A stretch of 64,000 nt of DNA, from the NCBI GenBank assembly GCA_033026295.1, contig CM065176.1:10767945-10831944 (forward strand), given 5' to 3'. Source of the stretch: Channa striata (taxonomy: Eukaryota > Chordata > Actinopteri > Anabantiformes > Channidae). The number at the start of each line of letters is the position of its first letter. The first letter of the stretch is position 1. The translations under genes and the position numbers were made by a program. The notes beneath the pieces were generated by a model, which was not told the DNA's origin, did no database searches, and was given only the letters and a program-made list of their open reading frames with translations. Below, in pieces: positions 38,701-49,500 of this stretch.

Positions 38701-39600
38701 TCTGTATGATAATTATTTTCACATTTAGTCGGCAAACTGCGTCAGAGTCAGTTAGTTGAGAGAGTTCTGTAATTAATATTTTTAGTTGCAGCTTAAGCTA
38801 AATAAAAAGCTAAATATCTGCAATGCTTTAACTCTAGTAATTTGCTCATTGTCCATATAACTAATATCCACTGACTTTCACAGGACATTGCTGGAGCTGT
38901 CAGTGACCCCCCCAAGAAGGGTGCTGTTGGCACTTCCTCTAAAACTGAGGGTTTAAATTCTCGAGGCTTGTCAACCACTGGACATGGAGAGGCAGAAGAA
39001 GGGGATTTTTCGAGGAAAGACAAGGTGAATCTAGCTTGGATTTTTTTTTTTTTTTGGTTGTTGTTTAAGCTTTGAATTAAATGTTTTTGAGTAGCCATAA
39101 CTCATCTTGATTTTAAAGAAATACATGAAAGTTGGTTGTGAAATTTGACATGTATGTGATGATTTATCCCTGCCAGCAGTATTTGAAAAAGCTGCACATG
39201 CAGGAGAGAGCCATAGAAGAAGTGAAGCTAGCTATCAAGCCTTTCTACCAGAGGAGAGACATCAACAAGGATGAATACAAAGAGATCCTGCGTAAGGCCG
39301 TTCAAAAGGTGTGTACAACTGTTTGCAGAGATGAATGAGTGACCAGCAACTTAAAGCCTAATGAGCTTTTGAGAAATAAACTCAAATTAGTATTTTCTCT
39401 TCATTTAGTGTGTAATTCTTTTATGCTGTTGTCAGGTGTGCCACAGCAAGAGTGGTGAGATCAATCCAGTGAAGGTGGGCAATCTGGTCAAGGCATATGT
39501 GGACAAATACAAACATGCTAGGAAACACAAGAAAGGAGAGGACTTGCAGAAGGCACCAGAGGTACAGACTAAGGCCACGAAAACCTCTGATAGCTCATGA
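29756..39600 (+). CDS. phrf1: PHD and RING finger domain-containing protein 1
   Basis: Eighteen coding exons keep frame end to end: 29756-29843, 30021-30170, 30428-30615, 30759-30842, 30954-31087, 31181-31272, 31566-31744, 32458-32590, 32696-32820, 32985-33178, 33445-33567, 33930-34084, 35011-36844, 36957-38146, 38277-38353, 38884-39024, 39177-39308, 39436-39600 (about 1,727 aa; human about 1,650). In order: an acidic N-terminus; a C3HC4 RING at residues 110-150 (CPIC...CEHYFCLDC...CPVD); a PHD finger at about 194-240 (CEVCGG...CDACDAGYHMEC...WFCPQC); the PHRF1 signature LDETINAVVAGLNTAVY; PDLLGSIL; long Ser- and RS-rich regions; and a C-terminal SRI-like domain from about residue 1,631 (LKKLHMQERAIEEVKLAIKPFY). 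The family is a nuclear E3 ligase that targets TGIF, binds methylated H3K36 and the phosphorylated Pol II tail, and aids end-joining repair. It is convergent with irf7, as in human. Confidence 0.95.
31868..32238. mobile_element. hAT-type MITE in a phrf1 intron
   Basis: Terminal inverted repeats read (T)AGGCCTGTCACTTT at the left and, reverse-complemented, TAGGGCTGTCACTTT at the right. The flanks TGTGTAGT and TGTGTGGT agree at 7 of 8 bases, as expected of an aged 8-bp hAT target duplication. It is about 370 bp with no coding capacity, and lies between the exons ending at 31744 and starting at 32458, without touching either splice site. Confidence 0.7.
34085..35010 (+). other. phrf1: phrf1 intron carrying a SINE-like remnant
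   Basis: A 926-bp intron. A CA/TC-rich run occurs near 34,446-34,480 and a repeat tail at 34,600-34,748 (listed separately). No additional exon is needed, because the flanking exons join in phase (AGT codon split 1/2). Confidence 0.8.
34600..34748 (+). repeat. SINE/LINE-tail type dispersed repeat
   Basis: It ends in 'AAAAGCGCTATATAAGTGCAG' followed closely by CATTTATCATTTACCAT, a 3' end that recurs in many teleost genomes (usually AAGCGCTATATAAAT...CCATTTACCATT). The family name is not certain and the 5' boundary is approximate. Confidence 0.55.
36845..36956 (+). other. phrf1: 112-bp intron separating the two large phrf1 exons
   Basis: A short intron with donor AAG|GTAAGT and acceptor TTTAAG|GTC splits an AGG codon 2/1. 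If retained, the reading frame meets TAA immediately after the donor, so retention would give a protein ending before the SR-rich and SRI regions. Confidence 0.75.
38503..38514 (+). promoter_or_regulatory. Perfect ISRE-type motif in a phrf1 intron
   Basis: GAAACTGAAACT matches the interferon-stimulated response element core (GAAANNGAAACT) exactly. It lies in the intron between exons 38277-38353 and 38884-39024, about 7.1 kb from the irf7 start. Binding by IRF/ISGF3 is inferred. Confidence 0.5.
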
Positions 39601-41440
39601 CAAGGTTGTGATCTACAAGCAAGGACAGCCACATCCACTGCGAACACTCATTTATAGTTCCACAATTTTATTTTGGGACATGTCTAAGAATCTCTGCTAC
39701 TCCCAATTTTAATGGTTAACTAAGATCAGCTCACATCTTCAAGATGGATGGATGGATTGTTTTTTTTTTTTTTTTTAAATAATGCCAAGCTTTATAACGT
39801 TTTGAGAACAAACGTTTTTCATTGGTCCCTCAAACTGCACCTACAGGGGTTTTGTGCGTGAACGGTCACTGTCAAGAACCGGCCTTTTGTGTCCAACAGC
39901 TCAGACACTTAATGGGACACTTTGAGGTAGTGCCTTTAAGAGGCAAATCTTGAAGACCTTCCTAGGGAGTGATCAATCAGGTAGCTTGTTCCACAGGCAT
40001 ATCACTGCGAGTGTGCAATGTGGGCTTTGAGTTTTTTTTATTTTTCGCATGCTTTTTTTGTGGGAGGGACAGGGTATTTATCAGTGATGACTCATTTTGT
40101 TGGATAAGAAGTGGTTAAAAAGTATGCATAATAAGTTGTTCACGTTAAGGTAATACACTGTTATGCAATTTTTGTAGAAATTTTATCAGAATAATTAAAC
40201 AATTTTAGATTTGGTTGTAAATATTATAGATTTGATAAATCTACTTGTATGTCCCTTTCATCTGTGTTGCCTGTTGCAAATTGAGAAACGGTTCGAATTT
40301 ATAGAGTTGACTGGCTTTTGTGTTGCGTCTGTTTGTCTTCCATATTTGGAATATCCATATTTAATGAACTAGTCTAGTCCAGCATACTGCAGGTATATTC
40401 TGGCTCGTTAGTTGCAAATTAATAAAAGAGTTACTCTTATTAGGTGCATTTTCTTTCTTATGTTCTGGAAAATCCTTGAAATCTCACCATTGTGAAATCT
40501 AGAAAAAACATTGAGAGAATCAGGAAGAGAATCTGGAAATACTTTTTGTGCCAAACTAGTAAAAATAAAATACCATTTCCTGGAATACATGAGCAAGTAT
40601 TTGTTTATTGACAGATTTAAAACCATGGACACTACTGTACTCATGAGGTAATAAAGATATTTCCTTAGATTAAGAATAGTTCTAACACAGACATGTTTCA
40701 ATAGCTGAATTGTAACATCCATACTTTTTCAAAATTCTTAATGTTTAGATATCACTGCCCAGCCCAACGTTTTCATGTCCACAAATATTTAAACTAAAAA
40801 CATTTAAGTTTATAGACTAATCTAATTGTATTGGCAGAGTGTCATGCTTTTTATATCCATTAATTGCTTGTACATTAGAAAAACAATGGAACATCTAAGA
40901 AGCCACAGCATTTTCTTAGTTGGGAACATTAAAAGAAACTTTTCAGTGTTGACATTTCAGTGTGTGTGGTATTTCATTACAACCTGATTATGACTGCTGT
41001 GTCTGACTGCTTAGCTTATGCATTGCTTTCTTTTGACAAATGATTCATCCCAAAATAGAATTAGCTAGTTTACCATGTTTTTGTAAATATAAGTAATTTT
41101 GATGCTGTAAATACTAATTACATAGGTGGATTTTCTTAACTTGTCCTTTGCTATCACACTTAATTTTTAAAAGGCTAAGGACAGTGAAAGAATTTTTAAA
41201 TTCTGCATATTTATCTGAATGTATTGTACTTATTATGCATTAAAGTGATCAAACAGGTCAGGGCGAAAACAAAAATGCATCATTGGTGATGAGTTTTCTG
41301 TCCTGTTGTAACATGTTTTTACAGATTCGAAGTGTTAATATCTAAACTTTATAGATATATACTGGGTCACCACCAATGCAAGCAGCCTCTTCAGTTATTT
41401 GTATTTTTTTCCAGGGATTTCCAGGGTTTTAATAAAATAA
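39601..41440 (+). other. phrf1: phrf1 3' UTR and 3' end
   Basis: AT-rich DNA following the TGA at 39598-39600. Candidate AATAAA signals occur at 40421-40426 and 41431-41436. No coding sequence is recognised. The far signal would bring the transcript end within about 150 bp of the irf7 poly(A) signal on the other strand. Confidence 0.55.
41431..41436 (+). terminator. phrf1: Candidate distal poly(A) signal of phrf1
   Basis: AATAAA at 41431-41436; a more proximal alternative AATAAA is at 40421-40426. Which is used cannot be told from sequence. Confidence 0.4.
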
Positions 41441-41584
41441 GATATTTGTCTTTGTTTTTGGGTTGTTGCCTACAAACTTGGAGCTTCAGAAGGAAGTGAG
41501 ATGCACTTCTAAAAAAAAAAAAGACTTGATCATGTGTTGAACTTGTTACAGTAACAAAATTGAGATATTCTCAAGGTTAAACTG

Positions 41585-41590
41585 TTTATT
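41585..41590 (-). terminator. irf7: Candidate poly(A) signal of irf7
   Basis: TTTATT on the plus strand (AATAAA on the minus strand), about 560 bases after the irf7 stop codon at 42150-42152. It defines a plausible irf7 3' UTR of about 41,570-42,149. Confidence 0.5.
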
Positions 41591-42149
41591 TTTATATCCA
41601 AATAAATACTACATGGGTTTATTCTATATATAAAGTGCAAGATGAACAACAGTACAAACATGGTTACCAAACTGTTATGCAGTGAGTGTCTATGACACAT
41701 AAAGATTAGAGACACATTTTAAGTTCATAAATATCTGATCAGTAAGCAAAATCTATATATGTTAAAATACATTTATCACAATTCTATACAACATCTGGGT
41801 ATCACATACATAAAGTTGGACCATAGAGTAATTTGACACATACAAGGATTGCATAAAAGTTTCTTAAGGCACGGCTTTAACAGTTCTATAGTTGACTAGT
41901 TAACTTCTACTTGTGTAGTGCTAAAAATGCTTTTGTTCTTAGTTTGTGACAAATGTGAAGATAACGTGAACAAGACATGATTCCAAGGAGGAGGGTGGAG
42001 TTCCAGCTAATGGTAACTCCTGCTTTAGCTACTGTAACAAACTGAATACATTAGTGGACTGGCTACATATTTAAAAAGCTTTGGGTAAGAGTGGGATGCG
42101 CTGCATCAGGTGGTCCCGTATTGGACTAGAGGTGAGTGCGACATCGATT

Positions 42150-45100
42150 TCACACTTGATGAAGGAACGGTGCATCTGGTCGTGCTGGTTCTTCAGCTGT
42201 TGGCAGGCTAAAGATGGAGTTAATGAGATCATAGAGGCTGTTGTGCGAGATCTGTAGGCTGACGTTGGAGCTGTGAAGAGATGAGGCCCCCTCCATTTGG
42301 GCCATCTCATGGAAGTATCGACAGATCACGGGCACCACCTACAGCGGCAAAGGGAGACAGATTTTACAGCATTTTAAAAATTGCACTTGGTGTCTTTAAA
42401 ACATTTTACAAGATAAAATAGGAAATGGTGTTACCTTGACAACGATAAGTTTCTTCTCCAGAGGTTTTCCATCAGGAAATTTCTCTCCAAAGCACATGTT
42501 AATGGTGTATTCAGGAGAGGCACCATTGTTCTCCTTAAACTGCTTCAGTTCTGAAACAGGTGGAAGGATTTAATGCTGGTGTACAGTAAAATAACAGTAT
42601 TAATACTCTAAACAGGAAGATGTGTTATTCACATAAATGACAAACAAAAGATCCACACCTACCATTTACATACTTCTCAAAACTGAGGAGCTGTATTAAG
42701 GTGTTTTGAGGCAGTGTCTTTGGGGCTGGGTGAGCCACTCTCGGGTCACTGGTGCTGGCAAACACATGGCATCTGTCTTGCCTTGATGCATAGATACCAG
42801 TGTTTTGAACCTCCAGGATCAGACCTCTCTGGATGCTGTTTAGGATGCGGTTGGTGTAATCAATCTGAGGTATAAGAGGGTTGTGATTACAAAATGAGTG
42901 TATAAAAGCACAAGGGATACATTAAAGATGTTTTCAGTGCAATATAATAGTTACTTAATGAGTGGAATGAATAAACAGATTTTTTTCCATGAACTTGGTG
43001 AGCCTTTAAAAAAACACTGTAAAATACAGATTTTAGAGATTACAGATTCAAACGGAGAAAGCCATAGCAAGGCAGTATTAAGCGATGCAGGGACAGGGGC
43101 TGCACATTAGCTGTTCACACAATCAGCTTCTTTGTTGTAATCTTTAGTTGTACCATCACCGAAAAAAATAGGGCAGGTAACATACTCGAAACACGTTTTA
43201 TAGGAGAGTATCACTCCTATTTGTTTACACGGGACAAAATAAAAAAAACAATAGAGGGTTTGAAACCTCTTGCTTCTTTACTGGTTTCAGTTTCACTTTG
43301 AAAAAAGAGAGACTCCAGGGAAGTCTCACTTCTAACACACTAAACCAACCAAACTGATTAAGTAGGACCACAAAAGAACATGTTTTACAGCCCTATTTTA
43401 TATAAACTAAAATTAGACTGGTAAATGTCTTAGACATGGACTTCCTCAGATTTTTTTTTACCACTAGTTCTGCTATGGTGTACTGTTTTATGAGGAAGTC
43501 CATGTTTTTTTTATTTTGTGCAATGCGCATAAGCATGATAAGAATTTGGAAACACTCAAGCATGCATAAACACACACGGGATCTGTCTGTGTTTTTCCCC
43601 TTGTTTTACCCCTTTTGTGTTTTTGATCAAGTTTACCGACAAGTTTAACGTTGGCTGTGGGATGCGACAAATTATTAGTAGGTAGTTTATCGTAGTTTAC
43701 AGGGTATTTAACTTGAAATAAGCATCGCAACATGTCACTTATACAATCTCGTACCTGTTTGTGGTCCAGCAGGCCGTCAGTGGAGGGGAAGCAGAGATTA
43801 TGCGCCTGGATCCCAGGAACCTCGTGCTGATAGTGGAGCTGGAGACGATTCGTTGAAACTCTGACATTTAGCATTTCTCTTTTCCTGTAGTGGATTGAGA
43901 CCTCTAAGTCGTATATAGATGGCTGCAGCGGTGAGCTGAGAACTGGTGCAGGATTTACTGTAAAAAATATGGAATAATAACATACAATAAATCACATCTT
44001 TCCAGATAATTATTCAGAATTCCTTTGCTCTTATAACATTCCATTTCACTAAAGGGATTTTTATTTCCTTTAGCTGAACCTACCCTGACAGTAAATTGGC
44101 TGTGAGTAATTCTCAGCTGCAGCCAGATAGTTTCCAGGGACAGCTGGATTGGGCTGGGCATAGTTTTCTGTCTGTTGTGGCTCCACTGTTGAAAACAAAC
44201 CAGATTGCAACACGTTTAACTTACAAACACAATAAACTGATGGAGAGGAAATTATTAACTTTTATGACTTTTAAGATTTTTTTTGGCACAAGAAAGTGTA
44301 CCTGTTGGATGCTTTCCAATATCTAAGGCCATGAAATTGTTAAGTAAGTTGTACTGTTTGAAGGAAGAAAAAAAAGCATAGTTATTATATAGAGCAGTGA
44401 GGAGCAGTGCTAAGAAAATCTACAAACAACACCAGCCGTAATTGACCACTACAAAAGAGAAGTGAAACTGTGCTCTAGACAATAATGCACCTCGTTTCCT
44501 GTGGGTATGTATTCTGTGGGGGAGCTATAGATATCTGGAATCATGTCAGAATCCTCCTGGGAGTCTTGTGTTGGCGGCTCTTCGTAGTTGTCTGCGAATA
44601 ATGGAAAGTAACCATGATCATTTGCATTTAACCTCAAAGTGGCTCCACACTAGAAGGCTTGGATAAGGCCGGTCTTACGCTCGGTGTTGACGATTTCATA
44701 GATTTTATGAGGGTCGTCGGAATTCTTGGAATTATCCTTTATCATCTTGAAGCGCCCAGAGAGGTTGTTGAGAACACAGCGGAAGTTGGTTTTCCACCTG
44801 GCCTTGTCATTAGGGAACTCCTTGATTTTACCACTTGCTACAGCCCATGCCTGTTGAACCAAGGACAAGACATTTGACACTTTCTGTATTAGCTAAAAAT
44901 ACAATCTGTATAAAGAAAATAACTATATTTATGTACTGGTCCTTTAATTTATTCTACTGTAAATGTGAGGTGGAAAGTTTACAGGTAGCTTGACAGATTT
45001 GAGGGAACCTGCTGTCACAGCAGGAAAAGCAGTTCCTCTAAAACAGGAACGGATTTACCATTATCATTCTAACCATTTACACTGTATTACTGCAAACGTG

Positions 45101-45649
45101 ATTTGAGGTGCCACCGCTGTCCATTCGAGTTCACTGCACATTTTTCTGCCCCGTGTGACACTGTCATTACAGTTTCCTCAGACTGGTGCCAACACTTTAT
45201 CTAACCCCGCTCCTCCCTGATGGCAGCGGGGTGCGTGTGGACACTGCACCTACCCGGAATATTTTACTGTCCTCGTCGTTGCAGTCCCTGCGGGAGTTGT
45301 GCTTCCACGGGACTCGGAACCGGTTCTGGCCCACATAGTACAGACCCTGGTACTGGCCGGTCTCGACCTGCTCTATGAGCCAGCTGGCAAACTGAGGCTT
45401 CGGCGGGCTGAGAGGAAACACGAGCAGGGAGAAGCTTGAGTCAGTCGAACTATCACAGTGGCCTGGACTACGAACAGTGAGCAAAATGCATCATCCACCA
45501 GACATCTTCCCTGAGTTATAGTATTATTTTTTTTTTACATTATACAAAATGATCTGAAAGAACGAAACTAAAACTTAGTGTCGATCTTGCAAATTTGAGA
45601 AAAGAACAATAAGAATCGTCATCTTCCGGTGTCTCTCCTACCTTTGCAT
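42150..45649 (-). CDS. irf7: Interferon regulatory factor 7
   Basis: Ten coding exons on the minus strand, listed 5' to 3' by plus coordinates: 45642-45649, 45254-45407, 44679-44850, 44491-44591, 44302-44353, 44084-44185, 43755-43957, 42663-42864, 42435-42550, 42150-42338. All splice phases agree, giving 432 aa, near other fish IRF7 lengths. Residues 4-112 form the IRF DNA-binding domain (PKPQFASWLIEQ, FRVPWKHNSR, KIFRAWAVASGK, KARWKTNFR). Residues about 225-370 are the IRF association domain. The C-terminus carries a serine-rich regulatory segment (GASSLHSS...HNSLYDLI, residues 387-408) matching the virus-activated phosphorylation region of mammalian IRF7. IRF7 is the main transcription factor for type I interferon induction downstream of MyD88 and RIG-I/MAVS. 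The start chosen gives MQSPPKPQF, the usual fish IRF7 beginning; an in-frame ATG 22 codons upstream (45713-45715) also exists. Identity is secure. Confidence 0.95.
43285..43298 (-). promoter_or_regulatory. irf7: ISRE-type motif in an irf7 intron
   Basis: On the minus strand this reads AAGTGAAACTGAAA, a full match to the IRF/ISRE consensus AANNGAAANNGAAA. It lies in the intron between exons 43755-43957 and 42663-42864 and could be an intronic autoregulatory element. Confidence 0.5.
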
Positions 45650-45730
45650 TTCAGGGCAGACGTGTGTGTCTCTCCGCAGCTGTTGGACTTGTTCCTGGGA
45701 GAAGCCTGGCAGCATTTCTTAAACCCCCAG

Positions 45731-45738
45731 TGACGTCA
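45731..45738. promoter_or_regulatory. irf7: CRE palindrome at the irf7 promoter
   Basis: Perfect TGACGTCA, 16 bp upstream of the first in-frame ATG and 82 bp upstream of the second. CREs usually sit just upstream of transcription starts, so this bears on which ATG is used. Use by CREB/ATF is inferred. Confidence 0.5.
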
Positions 45739-45963
45739 TGGGTGAGGGGTTTTGCTGTCTCCTCCCCTCGGTAGGTGAGCGCACAAAGAAGGTGCGTTTG
45801 ATTCCCTTCAAAGTGTGACGCCACTTCCTCAGGTGAAGCGTTGAAAGGGAGAGTTAAGCTGCTCACGGTTAATAAATGTATCGCACCCAGTGCAAAAACA
45901 AAGCAGGGGGCGTGTGACTGGGCTGGACGAAAAAGTCCGAGCATTTCCGAGTTCGATTGCGGA

Positions 45964-45975
45964 GAAACTGAAAGT
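45964..45975. promoter_or_regulatory. irf7: ISRE in the irf7 promoter
   Basis: GAAACTGAAAGT, a core GAAANNGAAA match, about 250 bp upstream of the first possible irf7 ATG. irf7 is a classic interferon-stimulated gene that amplifies its own expression through such a site, so position and sequence agree with known regulation. Confidence 0.65.
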
Positions 45976-46105
45976 ATTTATCTGTTTTTCTTGCATCATC
46001 ACGTCGTTCGCATTTCATCACCGTAAAAAAAGCCCACACATTGTCTGCGGGAAAGGCGTCAGGAATTGGATTTAATGAGCAAGAATTCCCAGGAGCTATT
46101 AGAAT

Positions 46106-46128
46106 GCCCCCCCCCCATTCCCCCCCAT
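46106..46128. repeat. Interrupted poly(C) runs
   Basis: Two C-runs separated by ATT, upstream of the irf7 promoter. Such runs are prone to sequencing length error. Confidence 0.7.
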
Positions 46129-46384
46129 CCTGTGGGTGTCCACACGGGCCTCAAATTGTCAAACGCGTTTTCGCTTCATCGGGTTTTACATTGTATGTCT
46201 TTGTATAGTTGAAAACCGGTTTGAAGTTCAGTGGGGGAAGAAATGTGTAGCTTCTGTAAAATGTAAAGCTGACACACACTTTAAAGCCAAAGCCCAGGAA
46301 TTTATATTGCATTCATAAAATGTAAGGCACTCATTTACAAACTAGACAGACAAGCATTCACACTCACTTTTGCAAATTAGTGTC

Positions 46385-46503
46385 ATCATTCTAACACACA
46401 TGTCTTCGGATGGTGGGACAGAACCGAACAGACTGTGTTAACTCCACACGGACAGGCCACAGACAGGGATGTGAACCTGCAACCTTCTAGCTGTGAGGCA
46501 ATG
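46385..46503 (-). repeat. Dispersed teleost repeat fragment
   Basis: On the minus strand it reads as a diverged copy of the abundant 'cctcacagc..gaaggt..ggttc..atccc...tgtgtggagtt' repeat of fish genomes. The same family appears in the other orientation at 54,290-54,570. The family name is not certain. Confidence 0.5.
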
Positions 46504-49500
46504 TCCAATAATTCAGTTTCCCTGTGCAGTTGTTTTTTTTGTCTCATTTTGTTGCTCATGCTTTCTTTGGGTCATTTTTATTCATCTGTTCATACCAACT
46601 TTGTGTCTGTAGCTTTTTCAGATCAGAGGTCACCTGTTCCAGGTCGGCCACTTCAGTAAATCACCTTGAATGTACACCTAATCAACTTTGTATAATAAAG
46701 AGTATTTGATTGTACATTAAAATAAAAAAGTTTCTAAAATGTGGTTTAAATACAGAAGTTCTGGGCTACTTTATTGAGAAGGTTTAAGACCAACCAAACA
46801 TTTTGTATGTAGTTTTGGGTCAGATGACACTACAAGTAACTCCACCTGCTCTAATGTGATAAGAAGTTTTGCTCACTAAAATAGCATTTTTTGAAACCAC
46901 CCGTTTTCAGCAAAGTTAGACTAACGATCTACCAGTGAATGTACCGTAGTTTACAATTATGACTGTGGAGGGTATTCAAGTGTTTTGTGGGACTTTCAGA
47001 GTCGGAATCCTGCAGGTGTGTGGTTGTGTCATGTGTTTAAACAAGAATGAATATTTATAACCACATTGTGGGTGAGAGTGCAGTGAGGTTTGGCCCTTTG
47101 TCTCCATAACATAGACTTTAGATGGACATATTTTATGGACATTACCAAAAATAAAATTCAGTAATGAGTACCAAACGAGGCTTCTCTTCCTCTTCCCGTC
47201 CTTTGCCATGTATTACTTTCCAGCAAGTGAACACACAATTGTGAAATATGTTTGTCTCCTAATCCTGTGTGGCCATGTCTGGCCCTGTACCATATAATAT
47301 GAGTCCTCACTATTGCATTAGGGTTCATGCTGAAGGTCAGCAAATCTCCTGCTTTTTCTTTGTCTCTAGGAGAGAGCTCTTTCCGGTGGTCTGACTGTGC
47401 CCTTACCACAGCCCAGGATATGTATCAGGAATAGAGAAGCGATACAAGCTGCAATGGAACACTTCCCCTTTATGCACAGTGGAAGCACAGCTCAGGCGTA
47501 TTAGATGGAATCCAAAGCGTCGCTAAGAACATTTATAGTCTGATCAGTAAAAAAACCACATGGAAGGTTTACATCCTTTTTCACATCTTTATTCACAGTA
47601 CAAAGGCAATATTAGTATCCACCTCGCCTGCAAAGCCAAATAATGATTTTTGCAGAACATTTTTGCATGTGACAGAAAAGTATACTGTTTGAATCTGACT
47701 ACAGTCTCTTAGCATGATGCATGCAATAATATGACTGAGATAATAGTGTCTTTGGAGGGAGAACATGTATTAACCAACCCGTCTGTTTTTGAAGGATTGT
47801 TAGAGGGACTTCTATTAAGGTTCCGGGTTTCCCCTTTTTATTCGCCCTATCCAACACTCACACGAACACTTTTCTTATCACGTTCTCACCCTTGTCACAG
47901 GCGAAGCCTTATTACATTGTTTATTTCAAATCTGTGGGTGGCAGCCTGCTATCGGTGCTCATAGACAGCCACACCTTTCCTTTGATGAAGACCTTTTCAG
48001 GTTTTATCTTAAATCGTTGTGTAGATTTAACACAGAGAGACAATAATGATTAGAGATGCGATGATACAGTCACAACCTTCTGCCAGTGTGTATTGTCTTA
48101 TACTAAACACACTTCTCCAGAAATTCAGTCAACTATTGCCTTTATGTATATAGCATGAGACATTTGAGACATTTTGAGACAACTGAAACTGTCATTTGAT
48201 TTTCCACTATTGTGGGTCTAACAGATGTTTGCTCACCATTCCCCAGATTTGTTTCACCAACCACAGCCGTCACATCTCTCCGTGTGGTTTTAAAGACTGT
48301 CCATGACTCACTGTCGAGAACACTGTAACGTTTTTCCTGTGAGGTGGTACAGAGGGCTTCCTGCCACTGAAACACTCCCATTCAACACATATTTCAGTAA
48401 TTAGGTGCAAAAAAATATCAAGAAGTGAAAAATTGATCTTCCCAAAAAAGAAGTGTGCTGCAAGTTCCTGCTTGTCCTATTTGACATGAGCACAACAATG
48501 TACCAATTTAAAACTCCATTGTTATCATGTGTTATGTGTTTTGTGTCAGATTGAACTGTTTGTGACTAAGGGCTTTCTCTCAGCGCCCTCTGCTGTTGAT
48601 AGGGGAAGGCCCAGCAGGGAAAGGGGAAATTTAAGATTAAAGTGGGAATTGCCACACAAAGCACTGAAGCGTGAAAGGTACACAGCTCTTTCTATACAGA
48701 CCCACACAAATACAGGAAAGGCCTTTCTCTTACAGAAGGCAAGCTTATGTGTTTCACCCCTCAACCTCACAGTATAATAATAATAACAGCAGAAATCCTC
48801 TGTGGGAGAGTCACGTTACTTGCTTATAATGGCCAGAGTCTTTTCATAACGTTCAGCAAATGTAATGATTTCAAAAGGCACATTGGAATATTTATTGTTT
48901 TTTTTCACATATCACTGTAAACGTCATGTCAGTGCGTTTTGTGCTTATTAAAGTGTGAAAATCCGATTGTGAAAGGTATTTTGTTCACTTACCTTTGGAC
49001 CTTTTTGCTTGTGTTCACGTAAACTATAAGAGCACAACCAGCTAAGTGGAAAATGACACTGACTGATCATAGCAATATTTTTAGATGGTTTTGAAAACTA
49101 CATAGTGTTCACAAACTTACCTCCAAAACAAAGGCCAAATATCCCCCCTGCAAACTGTATAGACTGAACATTATTGCAGGACAGTTGTATTAGATTCCAC
49201 ACGGTTGGTGTAATTAATAAACCAACAATGAGGGTTTAAATTTATGACTCGCACAACAACAACCGCCATGTCACTGTTACAAGGGCCGGTATGTTTAATA
49301 TTTCGCCTTATGGAACGTGTTTAGCCTGTAACTGTCAGGGAATCCCCCTTCTCCGAATTTGAGTCAGCGCAAAACTTGATTTGAGGGACGCAATTGCTAC
49401 TTGCTGCCGCCAGAGGTCGCACCTGTCCTACTTTTATTCTAAGGCTCCTCACCTCACCGCACAATCACTGCGGGGCTCTGCTGTTAACGAGACTTGTCCA

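Noticed and set aside
46080..46095. NF-kB-like word (GGGAATTCTT on the minus strand) upstream of irf7
   Set aside because: Only a partial match to the consensus half-sites; too weak to list as a site.
47158..47409. 83-codon open frame on the minus strand
   Set aside because: No domain, no splice or start context and no recognisable homology; likely chance.
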